A DNA stretch of 48,247 nucleotides from Zoogloeaceae bacterium (GCA_031288305.1 JAITRP010000058.1:1-48247); one strand, 5' to 3'; positions 1 to 8,461 are shown, counted from the stretch's first letter. Notes: generated by a model not told the origin, from the letters alone. A program made the numbers and translations.

Positions 1-132
1 TGCAAAAACCAGGATATAACCAGAAAATGAAACGTGTGAACAGCCCCCTCTGTAATGCATTGAATGTAAACGAAATTTCTGCAAACGCGATTCAATTGGC
101 ATCACGAAGGGGGAAGTGATTGTCAACAGGCC

Positions 133-1590
133 CTAGTCCAGCCCGCCGATGCACATCTGCTTGATGACCAGGTATTCCTCGATGCCGTATTTCGAGCCTT
201 CGCGCCCGAAACCGGATTGCTTGACGCCGCCGAAGGGGGAGACCTCATTCGAGATCAGGCCGGTGTTGATGCCGACCATGCCGTATTCGAGCGCTTCCGC
301 GACACGGATGACGCGGTTCAGGTCGCGGCTGAAAAAATAGCTGGCGAGCCCGAATTCGGTGGCGTTGGCAAGCGCGATGGCTTCTTCGTCGGTCGTAAAG
401 CGAAAGAGCGGCGCGATGGGGCCGAAGGTTTCCTCGCGCGCGCACAGCATGTCGGCGCTTGCCTGTGCGATCACTGTCGGCTCGAAGAACGTGCCGCCCA
501 GCGCGTGCGGCTTGCCGCCGACGAGGACGCGTCCGCCCTTGGCAAGGGCGTCGGCGACTTGCGTTTGCACTTTCTTGAGCGCGTCGGCGTCGATGAGCGG
601 GCCTTGCGTGACGCCCGGCTCGATGCCGTTGCCGACCTTGAGCGTCTTCACCTGCGCGGCGAGTTTTTCGGCGAAGGCGTCGTAGATGCCGCTGTGCACG
701 AGCAGGCGATTGGCGCAGACGCAGGTCTGGCCGCTGTTGCGGTATTTGGAGGCCATCGCCCCTTCGACGGCAAGATCGAGATCGGCGTCGTCGAAGACGA
801 TGAACGGGGCATTGCCGCCCAATTCGAAGGAGAGCTTCTTCAGGGTCGGGGCGCTCTGCGCCATCAGCAGGCGCCCAACCTCGGTCGAGCCGGTAAAAGA
901 AAGCTTCTTCACCACCGGGCTGCCGGTCAGTTCCTTGCCGATCACGGCGGCGGAGAGGCCGGTGACGACATTGAAGACGCCTGCGGGAATGCCCGCGCGT
1001 CTGGCGAGTTCGGCGAGCGCCAGGGCGGTAAGCGGCGTGTATTCCGCCGGTTTGACGATCACCGCGCAACCGGCGGCGAGCGCCGGGGCGGCCTTGCGCG
1101 TGATCATCGCGGCGGGGAAGTTCCACGGCGTGATCGCCGCGCAGACGCCGATGGGCTGCTTGAGCACGACGATGCGCTTATCACTGGTGGGCGCGGGCAT
1201 CACGTCGCCATAGACGCGGCGCGCCTCTTCCGCGAACCACTCGACGAAGCTCGCGGCGTAAGCGACTTCCCCGCGCGCCTCGGCAAGCGGCTTGCCCTGT
1301 TCGGAAGTCATGATGAGGGCGAGGTCGTCGGCGGCGTCAATGATCAGTTCGTACCACTTCTTCAGGATCAGCGCGCGCTCCTTGCCGGAACGCTTGCGCC
1401 ACGCGGCGAACGCCTTTTCGGCGGCGGCGATGGCGGCGCGGGTTTCTTCCGCGCCCAGATCGGCGACCGAGGCGAGGGTTTCGTTGGTGGCAGGGTTGGT
1501 CACGGGAAAGACGGCGTTGTTCCTGGCGGCGGTCCATTGCCCGTCGATGTAGCCTTTGTCTTTCAGCAATTCTTGGTCGTGGAGACGCAT
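133..1590 (-). CDS. gabD: Succinate-semialdehyde dehydrogenase, NAD(P)+
   Basis: Oxidises succinate semialdehyde to succinate, the last step of GABA breakdown, in the cytoplasm. The 485-residue product matches the usual length of GabD (about 480). The aldehyde dehydrogenase fold is visible from the nucleotide-binding TPWNFP (155-160) through FTGSTEVG (232-239), the general base Glu256 in FELGG and the nucleophile Cys290 in GQTCVCANR. The second cysteine two residues on (Cys292) is the pair known from redox-sensitive semialdehyde dehydrogenases. An upstream in-frame ATG at 1662 exists, but the start at 1590 is chosen because AGGAAAGG lies just before it and the protein then begins like GabD. 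It is the last gene of the operon, 84 nt after gabT. The cofactor preference cannot be read with certainty. Confidence 0.93.
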   Translation of the reverse strand: MRLHDQELLKDKGYIDGQWTAARNNAVFPVTNPATNETLASVADLGAEETRAAIAAAEKAFAAWRKRSGKERALILKKWYELIIDAADDLALIMTSEQGKPLAEARGEVAYAASFVEWFAEEARRVYGDVMPAPTSDKRIVVLKQPIGVCAAITPWNFPAAMITRKAAPALAAGCAVIVKPAEYTPLTALALAELARRAGIPAGVFNVVTGLSAAVIGKELTGSPVVKKLSFTGSTEVGRLLMAQSAPTLKKLSFELGGNAPFIVFDDADLDLAVEGAMASKYRNSGQTCVCANRLLVHSGIYDAFAEKLAAQVKTLKVGNGIEPGVTQGPLIDADALKKVQTQVADALAKGGRVLVGGKPHALGGTFFEPTVIAQASADMLCAREETFGPIAPLFRFTTDEEAIALANATEFGLASYFFSRDLNRVIRVAEALEYGMVGINTGLISNEVSPFGGVKQSGFGREGSKYGIEEYLVIKQMCIGGLD

Positions 1591-1674
1591 GGGGTTCCTT
1601 TCCTGTTGGGATTCGATGGGGGTTGGCGCGTCGAAATCAGCCCGCCCATGATGATAATTCATGTGCCGCGCCGA

Positions 1675-2982
1675 TCAAAGCCTGCCTTCCCTGGCAAGCC
1701 CGGAAAGCGCCGCGCCAATGATGTCCAGCCCCTCGTCGAGCACCGGATCGGAGATGGTCAGCGGCGTCATGAGGCGCAGCACATTGCCATTTACGCCACA
1801 GTTGAGGAGCAACAGACCGCGCTTTGCGGCCTCGCTCTTCAGCGCGTCGGCAATGGCGGGGGCGGGACGATTCCTGTCGCCGCCAGTGAAGAATTCGACG
1901 GCGGTCATCGCGCCCAGGCCGCGCACGTCGCCAATGCAGGCGAAGGTCTTCGCCTGGGCGGAGAAGAAGCCGCGGATGCGCTCGCCGATGGAAACGCTGC
2001 GCGCGCAGAGCTTTTCTTCCTCGACAATGTCGAGCACCGCGAGCGCGGCGGCGCAGGAAACCGGATTGCCGCCATAGGTGCCGCCCAATCCGCCGGGCGC
2101 GGCGGCGTCCATGATGTCGGCGCGGCCAACGATGGCGGAAATGGGCGTGCCGCCGCCCAGTCCCTTGGCCATGGTGAGGATGTCCGGGATCACGCCGGAA
2201 TGTTCGATGGCGAACATCTTGCCGGTGCGCGCCACGCCTGTCTGGATCTCATCGGCCACGAACACGATGCCGTGCTGGTCGGCCAGCGCGCGCAGGCGTT
2301 CGAGAAACTCGGCGGGCGCGGGAATGTAGCCGCCTTCGCCCTGCACGGGTTCGACAAGAATCGCCGCGACGCGCGCGGGGTCGATATCGTTCTTGAAGAT
2401 TTTTTCGATCCCGGCGATGGCGGCGTCGATGGAAACGCCGTGGATTTCAGAAGGATAAGGGGCGTGGAAGATGTCGCCGGGGAAAGGCCCGAAACCCGTC
2501 TTGTAGGGACTCACCTTGCCGGTGAGCGCCAGGGTGAGCAGGGTGCGGCCATGAAACGCGCCGTTGAAGGCGATTACGCCGGGGCGTCCGGTAAAGGCGC
2601 GCGCCGCCTTGATGGCGTTCTCGACGGCTTCGGCTCCCGTGTTCATGAAAAAGGTCTTTTTCGGCGCGCTGCCCGGCGCGAGCTGGTTCAGGCGTTCGGC
2701 GAGCGCCACATAGCCCTCGTAGGCGACAACCTGGAAACAGGTATGGGTGAATGCCTGCGCCTGCCGATTGATGGCGGCGATGACTTTCGGGTGGCAATGC
2801 CCGGTGTTCACCACGGCGATGCCGGCGCAGAAGTCGATGTAGCGTTTGCCTTCCACATCCCATATTTCGGCGTTGAGCGCCTTTTGCGCGAACACCGGAT
2901 GGGATTGTCCCACCCCGCGCGGCAGGGCGTCGGCGCGACGCGTCATGAGTTCGGAATTTCTTTGGAGAGTGGCCGGGGCCAT
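1675..2982 (-). CDS. gabT: 4-aminobutyrate aminotransferase
   Basis: PLP-dependent class III aminotransferase that moves the amino group of GABA to 2-oxoglutarate, giving succinate semialdehyde and glutamate. The 435-residue protein has the class III landmarks: NTGAEAVENAIK (114-125), the FHGRT turn (143-147), the PLP-ring aspartate in DEIQTG (244-249) and the Schiff-base lysine Lys273 in MAKGLGGG. Length and motifs match GabT of about 426 residues. A clean AAAGGAG Shine-Dalgarno sits at about 2990-2996. It lies between the permease and gabD on the same strand, which supports GABA as substrate. Related enzymes such as PuuE or 5-aminovalerate aminotransferase cannot be fully excluded from sequence alone. 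Confidence 0.92.
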   Translation of the reverse strand: MAPATLQRNSELMTRRADALPRGVGQSHPVFAQKALNAEIWDVEGKRYIDFCAGIAVVNTGHCHPKVIAAINRQAQAFTHTCFQVVAYEGYVALAERLNQLAPGSAPKKTFFMNTGAEAVENAIKAARAFTGRPGVIAFNGAFHGRTLLTLALTGKVSPYKTGFGPFPGDIFHAPYPSEIHGVSIDAAIAGIEKIFKNDIDPARVAAILVEPVQGEGGYIPAPAEFLERLRALADQHGIVFVADEIQTGVARTGKMFAIEHSGVIPDILTMAKGLGGGTPISAIVGRADIMDAAAPGGLGGTYGGNPVSCAAALAVLDIVEEEKLCARSVSIGERIRGFFSAQAKTFACIGDVRGLGAMTAVEFFTGGDRNRPAPAIADALKSEAAKRGLLLLNCGVNGNVLRLMTPLTISDPVLDEGLDIIGAALSGLAREGRL

Positions 2983-3068
2983 GAAATGCTCCTTTTGTAA
3001 GGTTGCGGGTCAAGAGAAAAGAAACGGAGGAAAGCGCGCGCCTTCCTCCGGATTTTGCCGCGCGGGGA

Positions 3069-4637
3069 TCAGGCCGCCGGCACGGGCACGGGTTCGCCGC
3101 CGGTCATGTCGTCGTCCTGGCCGGAATCCTCCGCGGCGGCTTTTCCGTCGCCGAAGAGGATATGCGCGTCGCCGTGCGGCGAGACGCCACGGTCATAGGG
3201 CTTGAAGAGCAGCATGTAGACGAGACCCAGTCCCAGCACGATGCCGCAGGAGACGATCATGTTCCAGTCGCCGCCGCGCGGCCACGCCATGTTGATGATG
3301 GCGAGCACCCCGTAGACCAGCGCCGCGACATTCACCGGCCAGGCCCACGCGCCCAGGCGGAACGCGCCGGAGGGCTTCCAGCCGCGCGCGCGGGCGATGA
3401 GGGCGGCGATGACGATCATCTGGAACGACAGGTAGATGCCGATGACGCCAAAACTCACGATGGTGACGATGGCGTCCTCCATCCAGTAACTGGTGACGCA
3501 CAGGGCGCTGGTCAGCACGCCAACGAGGAGGATCGCGTTCGAGGGCACGCGATGTTTTTCCGAAACGCGGCGGAAGAGCTTGCTGCCGATGAACATGTCG
3601 TCATGCGAGTAGGCGTAGATCATGCGGCTGGCGGCGGCTTGCAGGGACAGGATGCAGGAGAGGAAGGAGATCGCCACCACCGCGACGACGAGCTTGGCGC
3701 CCACCGGCCCGAAGGCTTGATTGAGGATGGTGATGATGACGGGGACTCCGTTCTCGTCCGGGTGCAGCGCCGCCTGCATGTTCGGCACCGCGAGGATGAG
3801 CGAGACGCAGATGAACATCGCCGCCACGCCGCCGACGTAGATGGTCATGCGCATGGCCTTGGGAATGGCGCGGGAGGGATTCGGGGTTTCCTCGGCCACA
3901 TCGCCACAGGCTTCAAAACCGTAATACTGGAACAGACCGCCCAGCGAGGCCGCGAGGAAGGCCGGCCAGTAGGAGCCGTCGATATGGATGTCGAAGGTGT
4001 TGAAAAACACCCCGAAATCGTAATTGCGATGAAAGAGGAGCAAATAAGCGCCCACCGCGAGCGCGCCGATCAGCTCGCAGAGAAAGCCGAACATGGCGAC
4101 CCGTCCCAGCCAGCGCGTGCCTTCCAGATTGAAGCCGGTCACGATGGCGATGAGCGTCAGCGCGATGATCACCGTCAGCATCGACGAGGATTCCATGCCC
4201 ATCATGGAAGCGAGGAAGGGAGACGCGCCCACCGCGATGCCGGCAATGCTCGTACACAACGCCCAGGCGTAGATCCAGCCCGCCATCCACGCCCAACGCT
4301 TGCCGACGAGCCGCCGCGCCCAGGGGTAGATGCCGCCGGAAATCGGAAACTGCGAGACGACCTCGCAGAACACGAGACAGACCAGGAACTGGCACACCGC
4401 GATGATGAGATAGGTCCAGATCATCGGCGGCCCGCCCGTGGCCAAGCAGGAGCCGAAGAGGCTATAGACGCCCACCACTGGCGAAAGATAGGTGAAGCCC
4501 AGCGCGAAGTTCTGCCACAGGCTCATGCGCCGGTTGAAGTGCGGATTGACGCCCAGCGCCTTCAGTTGCGCGACATCTTCGGCATCGCCCGCTTCCACGG
4601 AAGTCGGGTTGAGCGGATCATGGATCGTTGCGGTCAT
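3069..4637 (-). CDS. APC-superfamily amino acid permease, probably for GABA
   Basis: Inner-membrane secondary transporter of 522 residues with about twelve hydrophobic segments. The N-terminus reads like the amino acid/choline transporter branch: a short cytoplasmic stretch, then FALGFTYLSPVVGVYS in the first membrane helix, a GGP turn and FPISGGIYPWARR, the characteristic helix 2-3 loop. The C-terminal tail (about the last 35 residues) is hydrophilic, rich in Asp, Gly and Pro, and looks disordered. The start has AGGAG eight bases upstream. Position between an aldehyde dehydrogenase and gabT suggests GABA, or a related omega-amino acid, as substrate. This is inferred from context, since this branch also carries other amino acids and choline. 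Confidence 0.85.
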   Translation of the reverse strand: MTATIHDPLNPTSVEAGDAEDVAQLKALGVNPHFNRRMSLWQNFALGFTYLSPVVGVYSLFGSCLATGGPPMIWTYLIIAVCQFLVCLVFCEVVSQFPISGGIYPWARRLVGKRWAWMAGWIYAWALCTSIAGIAVGASPFLASMMGMESSSMLTVIIALTLIAIVTGFNLEGTRWLGRVAMFGFLCELIGALAVGAYLLLFHRNYDFGVFFNTFDIHIDGSYWPAFLAASLGGLFQYYGFEACGDVAEETPNPSRAIPKAMRMTIYVGGVAAMFICVSLILAVPNMQAALHPDENGVPVIITILNQAFGPVGAKLVVAVVAISFLSCILSLQAAASRMIYAYSHDDMFIGSKLFRRVSEKHRVPSNAILLVGVLTSALCVTSYWMEDAIVTIVSFGVIGIYLSFQMIVIAALIARARGWKPSGAFRLGAWAWPVNVAALVYGVLAIINMAWPRGGDWNMIVSCGIVLGLGLVYMLLFKPYDRGVSPHGDAHILFGDGKAAAEDSGQDDDMTGGEPVPVPAA

Positions 4638-4706
4638 GATGTTTTCTCCTCAGGATGGAATTGCAAAAAAACGGGGGAATCGGTGTGGGGTTGCTTTTTG
4701 ACGCCT

Positions 4707-6194
4707 CTAGCCAAGATGTATCCAGACTGATTTCGTCTGCATGTGGGCGAGAATGGTTTCAAAACACTTGTCGCGCCCCTGCCCGGACTGCTTGAAGCCG
4801 CCCCAGGGCTGCGTCATGTCGCCGTGTTCGTAGCAATTGACCCAGACGATGCCGGCCTCAATGTCGCGCGCCGCCCTGTGCGCGGTGGCGAGATCCTTCG
4901 TCCACACCGCCGAGGCAAGCCCGTAGATGCTGTCGTTGGCAATGGCAATGGCTTCTTCGTGATCCTTGAACTTCATCACCGCGCCCACCGGCCCGAAGAT
5001 TTCCTCGCGGGCGATGGTCATGTCGGGCGTGATCTTCCCGAAAAGCGTCGGCTGCACGTAACAGCCGTTTTCCAGACCCGCGGGCACGCCGCCGCCGAAC
5101 ACCAGTTCGCCGCCTTCGGCCTTGCCTTTTTCGATGTAGGACAAGACCCGCTGCTGCTGCTCGCGGGTGACGAGCGGCCCCATCGTGGTCGCGGGATCGA
5201 GCGGATCGCCGGGCTGAAAGCGTTTGGCGTCCTCGATGAACTTCGCCACGAATTCGTCATGAATCGATTCGTGCACAAGCAGGCGCGAGCTGGCGCTGCA
5301 CACCTCGCCCTGATTGGTGTAGATGTTGTTCACGCAATAGGTGACGGCGGTATCGAGATCGGCATCCGGCAGCACGATTTGCGGACTCTTGCCGCCGCAC
5401 TCGGTCGTCACCTTCTTCATGTTGGATTGACCGGCATAGATCAGCATCAGCTTGCCGACCTCGGTGGAACCCGTAAAACCGATCTTGTCCACGCCCATGG
5501 AGAGCGCCAGCGCGCGTCCCGCGTCCTCGCCGAAGCCATTGACCACGTTGAAGACGCCATCCGGCACGCCCGCATCCGCAATGATCTTCGCCAGCAAGAG
5601 CGCGGAGAGCGGGCTTTGCTCGGCGGGTTTCAAAATGACGGAATTGCCCGCCGCCAGCGCCGGAGCGACCTTCCAGGCCGCCATCATCAAGGGGTAATTC
5701 CAGGGCGTGACGCAGGCGACCACACCCAGCGGCTGACGCGTGATCATGTGCAGCGCGGCGGGGTCGGTGCTGGTGACGACGCCTTCCACCTTGTCGATCG
5801 CCTCGCCGAAATACTGGAAAGTGAGCGCCGAAAACGGCACGTCGCCGTTTATCAGTTCGGAGATGGACTTGCCCATGTCCAGGCAATCGAGCAGCGCGAA
5901 ATCGTCGGCGTGCGCTTCGATGCCCTGCGCGATCCGGTACATGACCGCCATGCGGTCGCGCGGCGCCATGCGCGACCAGACGCCGCTCTTGTAGGCCCGG
6001 CGCGCGACCGCGACCGCAAGATCGACATCTTTCTCATTGCCGCGCGCCACTTCGGCGATTGGCTTGCCGGTGGCCGGGTTCAACGTGGCGAAGCGTTGCC
6101 CGTCGACCGCCTCGACGAACTCGCCGCCGATGAACAGCCGGGTTTCAGGTTTGATGGCGTCGGCCAGATCGTGCCAGCGCTTCGCGTCATTCAT
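4707..6194 (-). CDS. NAD(P)+-dependent aldehyde dehydrogenase, PuuC-like
   Basis: A 495-residue aldehyde dehydrogenase, probably acting on gamma-aminobutyraldehyde or its gamma-glutamyl form and so feeding GABA to the genes downstream. Visible motifs are TPWNYP (163-168), FTGSTEVG (240-247), Glu265 in TECGG as general base and Cys299 in NQGEVCSAS as nucleophile. It has a single active-site Cys, unlike the C-x-C pair of the gabD product. Length and the ending (GGFKQSGQGRDK, then KSVWI) resemble PuuC/KauB/AldA types; betaine aldehyde dehydrogenase is an alternative. The start at 6194 is preferred over the in-frame ATG at 6254 because GAAGGAG lies directly before it and the longer form would run through the sigma-54 promoter. 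First gene of the operon. Confidence 0.87.
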   Translation of the reverse strand: MNDAKRWHDLADAIKPETRLFIGGEFVEAVDGQRFATLNPATGKPIAEVARGNEKDVDLAVAVARRAYKSGVWSRMAPRDRMAVMYRIAQGIEAHADDFALLDCLDMGKSISELINGDVPFSALTFQYFGEAIDKVEGVVTSTDPAALHMITRQPLGVVACVTPWNYPLMMAAWKVAPALAAGNSVILKPAEQSPLSALLLAKIIADAGVPDGVFNVVNGFGEDAGRALALSMGVDKIGFTGSTEVGKLMLIYAGQSNMKKVTTECGGKSPQIVLPDADLDTAVTYCVNNIYTNQGEVCSASSRLLVHESIHDEFVAKFIEDAKRFQPGDPLDPATTMGPLVTREQQQRVLSYIEKGKAEGGELVFGGGVPAGLENGCYVQPTLFGKITPDMTIAREEIFGPVGAVMKFKDHEEAIAIANDSIYGLASAVWTKDLATAHRAARDIEAGIVWVNCYEHGDMTQPWGGFKQSGQGRDKCFETILAHMQTKSVWIHLG

Positions 6195-6237
6195 GCTTCG
6201 CTCCTTCAAAGATTCGGATGAGTCGAGAGTCCCTGAC

Positions 6238-6254
6238 TGCAAGCGGTGTGCCAA
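6238..6254 (-). promoter_or_regulatory. Sigma-54 (-24/-12) promoter of the GABA operon
   Basis: On the minus strand the sequence reads TTGGCACACCGCTTGCA, matching the sigma-54 consensus YTGGCACR-N4-TTGCW at every strongly conserved base, with the GG and GC elements at the required 12-base spacing. The predicted transcription start falls near 6226, leaving a leader of roughly 30 nt that contains the GAAGGAG ribosome binding site of the aldehyde dehydrogenase. No enhancer-binding activator gene is present in the window. Confidence 0.75.
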
Positions 6255-6349
6255 GCCGATGGAAGCGAGCGAAAATGTACCTAAGTCACTGAATGGAAAA
6301 GATTTATTTCAAGACGGCGGAGAACATCCCGCCTTGTGTGTGTGCTGCG

Positions 6350-6380
6350 TTGCAGCATGAAAAAAGCATCCATGCTGCAA
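6350..6380. promoter_or_regulatory. Inverted repeat, candidate enhancer site for the sigma-54 activator
   Basis: Perfect 10-base arms TTGCAGCATG (6350-6359) and CATGCTGCAA (6371-6380) are separated by 11 bases, so the half-site centres are two helical turns apart. The centre lies about 120 bp upstream of the sigma-54 promoter, where enhancer-binding activators usually sit. A nested GCTGC/GCAGC pair (6344-6356) adds a further half-site. The binding protein is unknown. Confidence 0.55.
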
Positions 6381-6510
6381 AAGTTCATCATTTCCGTCGT
6401 TTTCGCGTGACGTTCGGTTGCTTGTTTTTGTCTACGTTATTCTGGCGTTTTTCGCGTCGCCCGTGCGGGCGGGCCAATACCCAGTCTTGTGCACCTCCCT
6501 GCCGCGCGGA

Positions 6511-7383
6511 CTATTTGCGAAAGCTCACGCACAGAACAGCGCCGAGGATGAAGGCGGCGCCCAGGAATTCGGGGAATCCCGGCTTTTCTCCCAGAATCAG
6601 CATGCCGCCGGTGACGCCGATCAGCGGGGTGAGGAGCGAAGAGAGCGAGGAGACCGCGACCGGCAGTTTCAGGACGAGGTAATTCCACGCCCAGGAGCAG
6701 AGCATGCCGGAGATGAAGGTCATGTAGAGAAAGCCCAGCATGGGGCCGGTGCCGGGACAGGGCCAGGAGACGCCCTCGAAGAGCAGGGCGGCAAGCAGCA
6801 GGGGCAGGCTTCCCAGGGTCATCATCCAGCCGACGAACACATAGGGCGGCATCCTTACGGGAAAACGCTTGATGGAGACCACCCCGACCGCCCAGGACAC
6901 CGCCGCGGCCAGCATCAGCGCCGAGCCGACGCCATTGACGGAAAACTTGCCCGCCATCAGGGCGAAAACCCCCAGGCTACCCAGAATCAGCCCCATGAGA
7001 CGACGGCTGTTGAGTCGCTCGCGCAGCCAGCAGACGGAAAGCAGCACGCTCCACACCGGCATGGTGAACGCCAGGAGCGCGGCCCGTCCGGAAGGCAGGA
7101 GCAAGACGCCATAGGCGGAAAAAGCGCCCCAAAGGGTGATGTTCCACAGGGAAAGCCAGCAGAGGATGCGCGTTTCCCCTTGCGCCGGACGAATGGAACG
7201 CCCCTTGATTCGCGCCATCAAGAGCAGCCCCAGCCCGCCCAGGAAGGTGGACGCGCCGCGCAGCCAGAAAGGCGGAATCGCGGGCATGGAAGCCTTCACC
7301 ACCTGCCAGTTCAGGCCCCAGAAGAGCGCCACCGCCAGAAAAAGGCCAAGCTGCGCGGGGGTTGGAGCGGAATGTTCGTTCAT
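6511..7383 (-). CDS. EamA/DMT-family transporter
   Basis: A 290-residue integral membrane protein of the drug/metabolite transporter superfamily, with about ten hydrophobic segments arranged as two repeated EamA halves. The first half starts at LFWGLNWQVVK and the second around ALMLAAAVSWAVG. The second half carries FISGMLCSWAWNYLVLK and the typical PLIGVTGGMLILGE end. Such proteins export amino acids or metabolites; the substrate here cannot be told. The ATG at 7383 is chosen because it falls just before helix 1. It has no obvious Shine-Dalgarno, and the frame upstream runs back through intergenic repeats. A palindrome at 7396-7419 lies only 12 nt before the start and would fold in the mRNA leader. 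Confidence 0.85.
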   Translation of the reverse strand: MNEHSAPTPAQLGLFLAVALFWGLNWQVVKASMPAIPPFWLRGASTFLGGLGLLLMARIKGRSIRPAQGETRILCWLSLWNITLWGAFSAYGVLLLPSGRAALLAFTMPVWSVLLSVCWLRERLNSRRLMGLILGSLGVFALMAGKFSVNGVGSALMLAAAVSWAVGVVSIKRFPVRMPPYVFVGWMMTLGSLPLLLAALLFEGVSWPCPGTGPMLGFLYMTFISGMLCSWAWNYLVLKLPVAVSSLSSLLTPLIGVTGGMLILGEKPGFPEFLGAAFILGAVLCVSFRK

Positions 7384-7395
7384 TGGTTTGTACGT

Positions 7396-7419
7396 CAAAA
7401 AGTAAAACCCTACTTTTTG
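7396..7419. repeat. Palindromic intergenic element, copy 1
   Basis: Arms CAAAAAGTA (7396-7404) and TACTTTTTG (7411-7419) around a six-base loop AAACCC. Core and flanks (GTAC before, GCC after) match the reverse complement of the element at 9679-9706. It lies in the leader of the EamA gene. Confidence 0.6.
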
Positions 7420-7432
7420 CCGGGTTGATTTG

Positions 7433-7465
7433 GGTTTGGAGGCAGGCAAAGCCTGCCTCCAAACC
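7433..7465. repeat. Perfect 15-bp inverted repeat (hairpin)
   Basis: GGTTTGGAGGCAGGC (7433-7447) pairs perfectly with GCCTGCCTCCAAACC (7451-7465) across an AAA loop. It lies 51 nt after the stop of the gene ending at 7517 and before the EamA gene, both minus strand. No T-tract follows on either strand, so it is not a standard intrinsic terminator, though it could protect a 3' end or be part of a palindromic repeat family. Confidence 0.7.
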
Positions 7466-7516
7466 GTATAAAGACAACGCAAAACCGGCCCGGCCCGATT
7501 TTGGGGTTGTGTTGCC

Positions 7517-8377
7517 TTACGAATTACGCAACCTTTGCCGCATGATTTCCAGTTCTTCGCGGTGCGTGCGTCCAGCATGGAATCCGTGCGCCATTTCCAG
7601 AATGGGATCTTGCCGCGCCAGGGCGTTTTCGCATCCCTGGCGAAAATGCGCGCAAACCTTCGCCGTTTGCAACCAGCCGGAAAGCGTGGCGCAAAGCGCC
7701 TCATCGTTTTCGGCAAAAGCGTTTTCCATGGCCGTCATTTCTTCGTTGAACCCCCAGAGCAGCAAATCCTTGGCGTGGAGCAGGGCTGTCAGGCGATGAT
7801 CTTCCGCCCACAGGTCAAGCAGGGGCGAAAGATCGAAGCCGCCATGCGCGAGCATGATGAGCATTTCGTCGATGCTTTCGATACGTGGCACGTCGGGAAA
7901 GAGATCGTAATCGTAATATTGCGACAGGCAACGCGAAAAGAACGCCTTGGCCCAGGCATTGAGCAGGGTGAATTCCTCCGCTTTCCAGTCGTCTGGATTC
8001 AAACGGCTGTAGAGGGTCGTGAATTTTTCCTTGTGTCTGTACGTCTCGGGAGGAAGGTGCGTCAGCGCGCCCTCGAAACCCACGCTGCCTTCCTCGAAGC
8101 GGCTGATGAGATCGAGATAACGAGGCAAGAAATACTTGACTTCGCCAAGCGGCATCCTTTTGTCATCGAGAGCGGCAAAGTGATAGCGCCAGAACAGGTC
8201 GGCGGGAATGTCCCGCACCGCCGTCGTGCGCACGCGCTCTTGCGCCTCCATGCCCATGCAATGCTCGCAAGCCGCGAGTTTCTCCGGCGCGGGGTAGGCG
8301 GCAAACAGACGGTAGGCAAGCTCGACGAGGTCTTCCAGCGAAGCGTCCCCGGTTTTCTTTGCTTTCTTGCGCGTCAT
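7517..8377 (-). CDS. Uncharacterised cytoplasmic protein with a CxxC motif
   Basis: A 286-residue soluble protein without signal peptide or membrane segments, rich in aromatic and acidic residues. After a basic N-terminus (MTRKKAKK) comes AYPAPEKLAACEHC with Cys37 and Cys40 spaced as a possible metal or disulphide pair. It continues with an RDIPADLFWRYHF segment and KYFLPRYLDLI. From memory this arrangement (Tyr-Pro, CxxC, Leu-rich, RYxFxA, YFLPRxLEL) recurs in uncharacterised bacterial proteins, but I cannot name a family or function. The start is supported by GGAGGG nine bases upstream. It appears to be a single-gene unit. A function in metal binding or redox sensing would be speculation. 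Confidence 0.75.
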   Translation of the reverse strand: MTRKKAKKTGDASLEDLVELAYRLFAAYPAPEKLAACEHCMGMEAQERVRTTAVRDIPADLFWRYHFAALDDKRMPLGEVKYFLPRYLDLISRFEEGSVGFEGALTHLPPETYRHKEKFTTLYSRLNPDDWKAEEFTLLNAWAKAFFSRCLSQYYDYDLFPDVPRIESIDEMLIMLAHGGFDLSPLLDLWAEDHRLTALLHAKDLLLWGFNEEMTAMENAFAENDEALCATLSGWLQTAKVCAHFRQGCENALARQDPILEMAHGFHAGRTHREELEIMRQRLRNS

Positions 8378-8433
8378 CTTGAATCCCTCCGGCGGTTTTG
8401 AAGTCCGTGATTATCCGCCTTGTCCTTGCGCGT

Positions 8434-8461
8434 TCCATATTTTCATTTCGTCAGTTGCCAA
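8434..8461 (-). promoter_or_regulatory. Possible sigma-70 promoter of the CxxC protein gene
   Basis: Minus strand TTGGCA (8456-8461) and TATGGA (8434-8439), 16 bases apart. The start codon is about 57 nt downstream of the -10. A reasonable but not strong match. Confidence 0.35.

Larger units (their letters stand above)
6195..6510. other. Control region between the GABA operon and the EamA gene
   Basis: This 316-base stretch has no convincing gene; the reading frames crossing it are shadows. It holds, on the minus strand and in order of approach to the aldehyde dehydrogenase, an inverted repeat at 6350-6380, a sigma-54-type promoter at 6238-6254, and a ~30 nt leader with the Shine-Dalgarno. 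The part nearest the EamA gene (about 6440-6510) has a GC-rich stem of the form GCCCG/CGGGC on the minus strand without a good T-tract, which could weakly terminate the exporter transcript. Confidence 0.6.

Noticed and set aside
1-132. Possible gene end or promoter at the left edge
   Set aside because: No motif-bearing frame and no clear hairpin or promoter could be supported in these 132 bases.
217-3000. 927-codon open frame on the plus strand
   Set aside because: Antisense to gabD and gabT, which have full motifs and ribosome sites. The frame is open because GC-rich codon bias removes stops on the opposite strand, and its translation has no recognisable domain.
3003-4730. 575-codon plus-strand frame over the permease
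   Set aside because: His/Asp/Arg-rich shadow of a clear membrane transporter.
7433-7465. Intrinsic terminator call for the 15-bp hairpin
   Set aside because: No run of T follows on either strand; it is listed as a repeat instead.
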